Shown here piece after piece: positions 1 through 4,431 of a stretch of DNA of 6,013 nt. Within the stretch, counting starts at the first letter, position 1. Each line of letters opens with the position of its first letter. The translations under genes and the position numbers were made by a program. The notes beneath the pieces are model-generated. The model was not told where the DNA came from, did no database searches, and saw only the letters and a program-made list of their open reading frames with translations. The stretch comes from JAXDLH01 sp034666705. Lineage in GTDB: Bacteria; Chloroflexota; UBA6077; SHYK01. Where the stretch lies: contig JAXDLH010000372.1 in assembly GCA_034666705.1 (NCBI GenBank), forward strand, positions 1 through 6,013, in the 5' to 3' direction.

Positions 1-7
1 TTTTTCT

Positions 8-32
8 GCGCGAGCCGGCGCGTAGCTCGCGC
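8..32. repeat. Inverted repeat upstream of rsmA
   Basis: GCGCGAGC (8-15) and GCTCGCGC (25-32) are perfect 8-base inverted arms around a 9-base loop. A run of five T occupies positions 1-5, just before the left arm. As it stands this is not a terminator on either strand, because no T run follows the hairpin in either reading direction. The T run could be the tail of a plus-strand terminator lying left of the window. The arms could form a hairpin in the rsmA leader or serve as a protein-binding dyad. Only the symmetry is seen; any function is a guess. Confidence 0.4.
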
Positions 33-110
33 CTGCGCGCTGCCAACTGCGAATTGGGTATTGCAAATTCCTCGGTGCTCGCGCGCTTACCGGCCGGCTC
101 CTCACGGCCC

Positions 111-959
111 GTGACAGAACTGACGACCGGGTACACGCCGCATCCGGCGAGGCACCTCCGGCAACTGGGCCGCGGGGCGAATCGGCGCCTCTCGCAGTCA
201 TTTCTGACTGCGCCTGCAATCGCCGAGGCGATGGTGCGCGCCGCCGAGGTCGATTCTAACGACACGGTGCTGGAGATCGGACCCGGCTTGGGCGTGTTGA
301 CGCGCCCCCTGGTTCGGGATGCTGGCCGGGTCGTGAGCATCGAACTGGACCGCTCGCTCGCGGAGGGGCTGCCTGGTGCAGTTGGTACACCTGCGAATTT
401 GACCGTGATTCACGGCGATGCGCTCTCCACTGATCTGCGCGAGCTCGTAACCGAGCCGTATAAGGTCGTGGCCAGCCTGCCATACCACGTGGCGAGCCCG
501 ATCCTCTTCAAACTGGTGTTCGAGCCGCCCACGCCCGCGCGAATCGTCGTCATGCTGCAGCTCGAGGTCGCGGAACGGCTCGCGCCGCGCGACGGTGCGC
601 ATACCTTCCTCGGCACCGCGTTTAGTCTGGTCGCCGAAGCCAACCTGGTGCGTAAGGTTGCCGCCGGGTCGTTTTTTCCCGCGCCGAAGGTGCAATCGGC
701 GATCGTGCGATTCGACCTGCGCCCCACGCCCGTCGTGCCGGTCGGCGACGTCCGCGGCCTCGTCGATTTCGTGCGCGCGGGTTTCGCGCAACCCCGCAAG
801 CAACTCCACAACTCCCTCGCGCGCGGCCTCGGTATCGAGGCGAGCGCTGCCCAGGTGCTCATTCTGGAGGCGGGCGTGCGGCCGATGGCCCGGCCGAGCG
901 AGCTCGAGTTGACGGACTGGACCGGCCTGTATGGCGCCTGGCGCAGGGCGACGGCATGA
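111..959 (+). CDS. rsmA: 16S rRNA (adenine-N6,N6)-dimethyltransferase RsmA/KsgA
   Basis: Uses SAM to dimethylate two adjacent adenines in the 3'-terminal hairpin of 16S rRNA, a late step in 30S assembly. Numbering from a TTG at 54 (301 aa), a Rossmann methyltransferase fold is clear: LSQSFL (46-51, usually LGQNFL), SAM motif I EIGPGLGVLT (74-83), acidic loop SIELD (95-99), GDAL (121-124), catalytic motif IV SLPY (141-144, usually NLPY), MLQLEVAERL (167-176), FFPAPKVQSAIV (207-218) and FAQPRKQLHNSL (244-255) in the C-terminal helical domain. I chose the GTG at 111, giving 282 aa, the usual family length. The preceding codons (TTG GGT ATT GCA AAT) are unusually AT-rich for this genome, and no ribosome-binding site supports 54. 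A GTG at 75 is also possible. The stop overlaps the ispE start by four bases, implying translational coupling. The family call is firm; the start is not. Confidence 0.95.
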   Translation: MTELTTGYTPHPARHLRQLGRGANRRLSQSFLTAPAIAEAMVRAAEVDSNDTVLEIGPGLGVLTRPLVRDAGRVVSIELDRSLAEGLPGAVGTPANLTVIHGDALSTDLRELVTEPYKVVASLPYHVASPILFKLVFEPPTPARIVVMLQLEVAERLAPRDGAHTFLGTAFSLVAEANLVRKVAAGSFFPAPKVQSAIVRFDLRPTPVVPVGDVRGLVDFVRAGFAQPRKQLHNSLARGLGIEASAAQVLILEAGVRPMARPSELELTDWTGLYGAWRRATA

Positions 960-1849
960 CCACGGGCGAATCGACGGTACCCGCCTACGCCAAGATCAAT
1001 CTGTGCTTCGAGGTGCTTGGCCGCCGCCCCGATGGGCTGCACGACGTCGTGACCGTCCTGCAGACGATCAGCCTGGCCGATCATCTTACCTTCGCACCCG
1101 CGCCAAAGCTCACGCTGAAGTGCACCGGCATGCCGACGACGGACGACAACCTGATTCTGCGGGCTGCGCGCCTGCTCCAACAGCGAACCGGCCGCCAGTC
1201 AGGCGGTGCGATCCGCTGCGAAAAGCGGATCGCGGTCGCGGCCGGCCTCGGTGGTGGAAGCGCCGACGCCGCGGCGACGTTGCGCGCGCTCAACGCGCTC
1301 TGGCAATGCGGACTCGGTCAGGGTGATCTCGAAGAGCTGGCGGGCGAGCTTGGCGCCGACGTGCCATTCTTCGTGCGCAGCGGCACCGCGCTCGCAGGCG
1401 GCACCGGCCGGACCCTCGAGCCGCTCCCCGATGCCCCGAGCCACTGGGTTGTGCTGGCAGCCCTGAGCGCTGGGTCTGACGACAAGACGCGCGCTATGTA
1501 TTCTGCGCTTGTCCCCGCTGATTTCACCGATGGCAGCGCGACGCGGGCGCAAGCGGCGGCGATCCGTCGTGGCGATCTGGACGCGACCGCCCTGTCGTCG
1601 GCATTTACCAGGCTGGCGATCGAGCGGTGGCCAGGGACCCGGCTTGCCCTCGAGATGCTCGCGGGCACCGGAGCCCCCGCCGCGGTGAGCGGCGCTGGAC
1701 CCGCGGTCTTCGCGCTGTACGCATCCGGGAGCGCGGCACGTGCGGCAGAGGTCCAACTGCGGCGAGCCCACCTTCCGGTGGGCTGCTACTCGTTTACCGG
1801 CGCGGCGATCCAGCCGGCGCAGGCCGCGGTGGCGCCTACCGGCGTTTGA
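956..1849 (+). CDS. ispE: 4-diphosphocytidyl-2-C-methyl-D-erythritol kinase IspE
   Basis: ATP-dependent GHMP kinase that phosphorylates the 2-hydroxyl of CDP-methylerythritol, the fourth enzymatic step of the cytosolic MEP isoprenoid pathway. At 297 aa it has normal length. Visible in order: AYAKINL with K13; RPDGLH (24-29), holding the conserved His (H29); TTDDNLILRA (61-70); the ATP-binding Gly-rich loop GLGGGSADAA (97-106); LGADVPFF (132-139), with the probable catalytic Asp D135; and the GHMP C-terminal motif VSGAGPAVFAL (244-254). Leu28 is odd, since the family normally has Tyr (DGYH). The ATG overlaps the rsmA TGA by four bases, and AGGG at 945-948 gives an SD-like site 7 bases upstream. 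The stop codon lies inside the -35 box of the tRNA-Gln promoter. Two perfect hairpins lie within the coding sequence. The presence of ispE implies isoprenoid synthesis by the MEP rather than the mevalonate route. Confidence 0.96.
   Translation: MTTGESTVPAYAKINLCFEVLGRRPDGLHDVVTVLQTISLADHLTFAPAPKLTLKCTGMPTTDDNLILRAARLLQQRTGRQSGGAIRCEKRIAVAAGLGGGSADAAATLRALNALWQCGLGQGDLEELAGELGADVPFFVRSGTALAGGTGRTLEPLPDAPSHWVVLAALSAGSDDKTRAMYSALVPADFTDGSATRAQAAAIRRGDLDATALSSAFTRLAIERWPGTRLALEMLAGTGAPAAVSGAGPAVFALYASGSAARAAEVQLRRAHLPVGCYSFTGAAIQPAQAAVAPTGV
1208..1233 (+). repeat. Perfect 10-bp stem hairpin inside ispE
   Basis: GCGATCCGCT (1208-1217) pairs perfectly with AGCGGATCGC (1224-1233) around the six-base loop GCGAAA. 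It lies in the codons just before the ATP-binding loop of IspE and encodes IRCEKRIA at residues 86-93. Arms this long with a short loop are uncommon, though high GC raises the chance rate. It could be a pausing or RNase-protection structure, or simply coincidence of the codons. Confidence 0.5.
1765..1784 (+). repeat. Perfect 8-bp tetraloop hairpin near the ispE 3' end
   Basis: AGCCCACC (1765-1772) and GGTGGGCT (1777-1784) form a perfect GC-rich stem closed by the tetraloop TTCC. It lies 62 bases before the ispE stop codon and just upstream of the tRNA promoter. No T run follows immediately; the nearest is GTTTA at 1792-1796. It is therefore not a canonical terminator, but it could stabilise or attenuate the rsmA-ispE transcript. 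The structure is seen; the role is inferred. Confidence 0.45.
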
Positions 1850-1874
1850 CACCCGGCGGGCGCTCGGGTAGCAT
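1846..1874 (+). promoter_or_regulatory. Sigma-70-type promoter for tRNA-Gln (and possibly glmU-prs)
   Basis: A perfect -35 hexamer TTGACA (1846-1851) is followed by exactly 17 bases and a -10 hexamer TAGCAT (1869-1874), which fits TAnnnT. The predicted start is near 1881, seven bases after the -10 box and about nine bases before the mature tRNA 5' end, typical spacing for a tRNA gene. The -35 box contains the ispE stop codon TGA (1847-1849), so the promoter is partly embedded in the upstream gene. No clear terminator separates the tRNA from glmU, so this promoter may also drive glmU-prs. Confidence 0.8.
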
Positions 1875-1889
1875 GTTCCCGGGGTCCCT

Positions 1890-1960
1890 TGCGGAGTGGT
1901 GAAGCGGTATCACAGGGGACTTTGGATCCTCTGTCCCAGGTTCGAATCCTGGCTCCGCAG
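1890..1960 (+). tRNA. tRNA-Gln (anticodon UUG)
   Basis: A full 71-nt cloverleaf can be folded by hand. The acceptor stem TGCGGAG (1890-1896) pairs with CTCCGCA (1953-1959), with discriminator G at 1960. The D stem is GTGA/TCAC (1899-1902, 1910-1913) around loop AGCGGTA. The anticodon stem is GGGGA/TCCTC (1915-1919, 1927-1931, one G-U pair) around loop CTTTGGA, with anticodon TTG at 1922-1924. The variable loop has four bases (1932-1935). The T arm is CCAGG-TTCGAAT-CCTGG (1936-1952). The weak U1-A72 pair is a known tRNA-Gln identity feature. The 3' CCA is not encoded (CCG follows), so it must be added by CCA nucleotidyltransferase. With wobble, UUG can read both CAA and CAG. Confidence 0.96.
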
Positions 1961-1983
1961 CCGCGAGCCCTGCGCTCACCCCC

Positions 1984-2022
1984 GTCCAGACCATCGCCGT
2001 TTTCCATGGAAGAGGTCTGAAC
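1984..2022 (+). promoter_or_regulatory. Candidate RBS-occluding hairpin in the glmU leader
   Basis: GTCCAGACC (1984-1992) can pair with GGTCTGAAC (2014-2022) with one C-A mismatch, around a 21-base loop. The loop contains most of a 10-base perfect palindrome, TTCCATGGAA (2002-2011). The right arm starts with the GG of the AGAGG (2011-2015) that is the best Shine-Dalgarno candidate for glmU, so folding would partly hide it. The pairing is seen in the sequence; a regulatory role is a guess. It does not resemble the glmS ribozyme, and no T run follows, so a terminator is unlikely. Confidence 0.35.
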
Positions 2023-2026
2023 GCGC

Positions 2027-3427
2027 GTGCATGTTGACGAATCGCGCGGCGCCACTCCCTCATCCGGCGCCATCATCCTCGCCGCTGGTCGCGGCGTCCG
2101 CATGCAATCGCGGCTCCCCAAAATCCTCCACCAGGTAGGTGCGATACCTATGGTGCGTCGCGTCGTAGACGCGGTCGCGCAAGCGGGTATCGGGCACGTG
2201 GTCGTCGTACTCGGCCCTGACATGGAGGACGTGCGCGCGATCCTGCCGCCTGACGTCCAGATCGCCATTCAGGACGAGCCGCGCGGCACCGGCGATGCGG
2301 TGCGGGTCGGGCTGGCGGCGTTCGCTGCAAGCGAGCTCGATGCGATCATCGTGGTCGCCGGCGACACACCGCTCGTATCTGCCGAAACGCTGCGCCGTCT
2401 GCTCGAGGCCGTTCCGCGCGCCACCGTGGCCGTCGCGGGCGTAGAGCTCGCCGACCCGCACGGCTATGGCCGCCTGATTCTCGATTCGCAAGGCGGACTC
2501 ACCAGGATTGTCGAGCAAGCCGACGCCTCGCCCGAGGAGTTGGCTGTTCACCTCGTCGCCGGCTATCCTTTCGCGTTCGAGGCGCAGTGGCTGACTACGG
2601 CAGTACCCCGCATCACGCCGGCGCCCAACGGGGAGTTCTACCTGACGGCGCTGGTCGAGAATGCCGCAATCGAAGGCCAGCCGACCTACGTCGTGCGCGT
2701 CGACGACGAATGGGAGATTCGGGGCGTCAACACTCGCCGCGAACTGGTCGAGATGAACGCTGAGCTGCGCAAGCGTATCTGCCAGCATTGGCTCGACCGG
2801 GGCGTCACCATCCTCGATCCGGCGTCTACCGTAATCGACGAGTCGGCGACGTTTGGGCAGGACGTCGTCGTCCACCCGCAATGCTACATTCGCGGCCGCT
2901 CCGTCATCGGGGAGGGTTGCATCCTGGGCCCGGGAGCAGAGATCATCGACTCCCGGCTCGGTGCGGGGACTCGTGTCTGGTGGTCCGTGGTCGAGGGCGC
3001 CGAGACGGCGCAGCGGGTCTCGATTGGGCCATACTTCCGCGTGCGGCCGGGCACGGTGTTGGGAGACGACGTTCACCTCGGCAGCTTCGGCGAAGTCAAG
3101 AACAGCGCGGTGGGCGCAGGAACCCAGATACACCATTTCAGCTATGTGGGTGATGCGAAGGTTGGCGAGAGCGTCAACATCGGGGCGGGCGCAATCACCT
3201 GCAACTATGATGGCGAGAACAAGCACGAGACGATCATCGGGGACCGCGCATTCATCGGCAGCGACACGATGTTGATCGCGCCAGTCGAGATCGGCGACGG
3301 CGCGTCGACCGGCGCGGGCGCTGTGGTGACGCACGATGTGCCGCCCGGCCGCACGGCTGTCGGAGTGCCGGCCCGGCTGCGACCCGAGCGTAAGGAAAGC
3401 GATACAGGGACCACGGAGGGCGAGTGA
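2027..3427 (+). CDS. glmU: Bifunctional GlmU: GlcN-1-P acetyltransferase / GlcNAc-1-P uridyltransferase
   Basis: Makes UDP-GlcNAc from GlcN-1-P, acetyl-CoA and UTP, the entry sugar nucleotide for peptidoglycan and other envelope glycans. The 466 aa match the family's size. The N-terminal uridyltransferase shows LAAGRGVRM (18-26), K32 in LPK, RGTGDA (86-91), GDTPL (112-116, Mg-binding Asp113), GYGR (146-149), NGEFYLT (201-207) and N235 in RGVN. A left-handed beta-helix of hexapeptide repeats follows from about 260. The acetyltransferase site is complete: R340, K358, H370 (the likely base), Y373, N393/Y394, K399 and S412, each 7 above its E. coli counterpart. The C-terminus ends soon after GVPARL. 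Start GTG 2027 lies 11 bases after AGAGG. It follows the tRNA gene by 66 bases and overlaps prs by GTGA. Several N-domain signature residues differ from the norm. Confidence 0.96.
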   Translation: MHVDESRGATPSSGAIILAAGRGVRMQSRLPKILHQVGAIPMVRRVVDAVAQAGIGHVVVVLGPDMEDVRAILPPDVQIAIQDEPRGTGDAVRVGLAAFAASELDAIIVVAGDTPLVSAETLRRLLEAVPRATVAVAGVELADPHGYGRLILDSQGGLTRIVEQADASPEELAVHLVAGYPFAFEAQWLTTAVPRITPAPNGEFYLTALVENAAIEGQPTYVVRVDDEWEIRGVNTRRELVEMNAELRKRICQHWLDRGVTILDPASTVIDESATFGQDVVVHPQCYIRGRSVIGEGCILGPGAEIIDSRLGAGTRVWWSVVEGAETAQRVSIGPYFRVRPGTVLGDDVHLGSFGEVKNSAVGAGTQIHHFSYVGDAKVGESVNIGAGAITCNYDGENKHETIIGDRAFIGSDTMLIAPVEIGDGASTGAGAVVTHDVPPGRTAVGVPARLRPERKESDTGTTEGE

Positions 3428-4389
3428 TCAATCCGGGTGCGACCATGGATAACGATGGGGCGCTGCGGCTCTTCAGCGGCAACGCGAATCTTCCCCTTGC
3501 TCGTGCAGTAGCAGCCGTCCTGAACGTCGAGCTCGGGCAGGCGCAGGTTGGGCAATTCGCCAACGAGGAGACGCGAGTCCGCATCGAGGAGAACGTCCGC
3601 GGCACCGACGTTTTCGTCATGCAATCGCTCTCGACGCCCGCAGATCACCACATCATGGAGCTCCTGCTCATGATGGATGCGTTGAAGCGCGCCTCCGCGG
3701 TGCGGATCACCGCCGTGATCCCCTATTTCGCGTACGCGAAGCAAGAAAAGAAGATGGCGGGTCGCGAGCCCATCTCCGCGAAGGTCGTCGCAGACATTCT
3801 GGAGAGTGCGGGGGCAAACCGCGTCCTGACGATCGATCTGCACGCGCCAGCAATCGAGGGCTTCTTCGACATTCCCGTGGATCATTTACGGGCGGCGCCG
3901 ATCCTGGTGAACCACTATCGGGCAGTGGAGCGGGATGACATGGTGGTCGTGTCGCCGGATGCCGGCGGCGTGGCGCGTGCCAACGACTTTCGCCAGCGGC
4001 TCGGAGCACCGCTCGCCATCATCGCGAAGCAGCGGCCCCGGCCGGACGTGGCCGAGGTGCTCGAGATGGTCGGCGACGTCAAAGGTCGTCTCGTGATCAT
4101 CGTCGACGACATGATCTCGACGGGTGGGACGATCGTCGAGGCCGCCCACATTCTGAAGCAGCGTGGTGCTATTGAGGTGCGCGCCTGTGCAACGCACGGG
4201 ATGTTCGCCAATGGCGCCGTCGCCGCGCTGGGTAAGTCGGACCTGACCGAGCTCGTGATCACCGACACCGTACCCTTGCCCGACGGTCACGATCATCCCA
4301 AGATCAAACAGGTGAGCGTAGCGCCGCTTATCGCCGACGCGATCCACCGCATCCACGCGAACCTCTCGGTGAGCGCGCTCTTCGATTGA
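3424..4389 (+). CDS. prs: Ribose-phosphate pyrophosphokinase (PRPP synthetase)
   Basis: Transfers pyrophosphate from ATP to ribose-5-phosphate, giving PRPP for purine, pyrimidine, His, Trp and NAD synthesis. The 321 aa fit class I enzymes. Visible: LFSGNANLPLA (16-26); FANEE (45-49), where the family has FxDGE; ENVRG (56-60); PYFAYAKQEKK (100-110), usually PYFGYARQDRK; REPISAK (114-120); the LH pair with H140; GFFDIPVDH (146-154); SPDAGGVARA (177-186); the flexible catalytic loop AKQRPRPDV (201-209), keeping K202 and R204; and the PRPP loop VDDMISTGGT (227-236). GTG 3424 overlaps the glmU stop as GTGA, with GGAGGG at 3415-3420, a rather close ribosome site. ATG 3445 would give 314 aa and is a credible alternative, since family members usually begin a few residues before FSGNA. 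The pairing with glmU is common in bacteria and suggests cotranscription. Confidence 0.96.
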   Translation: MINPGATMDNDGALRLFSGNANLPLARAVAAVLNVELGQAQVGQFANEETRVRIEENVRGTDVFVMQSLSTPADHHIMELLLMMDALKRASAVRITAVIPYFAYAKQEKKMAGREPISAKVVADILESAGANRVLTIDLHAPAIEGFFDIPVDHLRAAPILVNHYRAVERDDMVVVSPDAGGVARANDFRQRLGAPLAIIAKQRPRPDVAEVLEMVGDVKGRLVIIVDDMISTGGTIVEAAHILKQRGAIEVRACATHGMFANGAVAALGKSDLTELVITDTVPLPDGHDHPKIKQVSVAPLIADAIHRIHANLSVSALFD

Positions 4390-4404
4390 CTGGTGATCCG
4401 CGAG

Positions 4405-4418
4405 CCGGTGGGCACCGG
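4405..4418. promoter_or_regulatory. Dyad CCGGTG-GG-CACCGG in the prs-corC gap
   Basis: Two perfect 6-base inverted arms flank GG, 16 bases after the prs stop and immediately before a TAAGAT box. As RNA it could fold as a 5-bp stem CCGGU/ACCGG with a GGGC tetraloop. It could be a weak end structure for prs or an operator overlapping a promoter for the next gene. No T run follows. Only the symmetry is seen. Confidence 0.35.
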
Positions 4419-4419
4419 G

Positions 4420-4425
4420 TAAGAT
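4420..4425 (+). promoter_or_regulatory. Candidate -10 box for a leaderless CNNM/CorC transcript
   Basis: TAAGAT fits the sigma-70 -10 pattern and ends six bases before the GTG at 4432, so transcription would begin at or next to the start codon. The only SD-like run, AGGGA (4426-4430), is one base from the GTG, too close for normal use, which also fits leaderless translation. No good -35 is found at 16-18 bases; TTGACT at 4386-4391 is 28 bases away, too far to pair with it. Confidence 0.35.
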
Positions 4426-4431
4426 AGGGAC

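Noticed and set aside
410..1180. Minus-strand open frame (256 codons) across rsmA and ispE
   Set aside because: It spans two solid plus-strand genes, and the composition is typical of a shadow frame.
931..1326. Plus-strand frame overlapping the start of ispE in another phase
   Set aside because: Arg/Pro-rich translation without a domain; ispE in the other frame is unambiguous.
1961..1980. Intrinsic terminator after tRNA-Gln
   Set aside because: Only a GCAG/CTGC pairing that reuses tRNA 3' bases is seen, with no T run.
1961..2026. glmS-type ribozyme or a known riboswitch before glmU
   Set aside because: The 66-base gap is too short for the glmS ribozyme, and none of the known core sequences was seen.
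1896..2138. Small plus-strand frame running through the tRNA into glmU
   Set aside because: It crosses a structured tRNA gene and uses a different frame from glmU.
2278..2287. 10-base palindrome GCCGCGCGGC in glmU
   Set aside because: An all-GC palindrome of this size is expected by chance in GC-rich coding DNA.
2060..3334. Long minus-strand open frame (424 codons) opposite glmU
   Set aside because: It mirrors the glmU codons; GC-rich third positions suppress stops in this antisense frame. The translation has no recognisable domain, and glmU is certain.
4386..4391. TTGACT as a -35 box for the CNNM/CorC gene
   Set aside because: It is 28 bases from TAAGAT, and no -10 box lies 16-18 bases after it.
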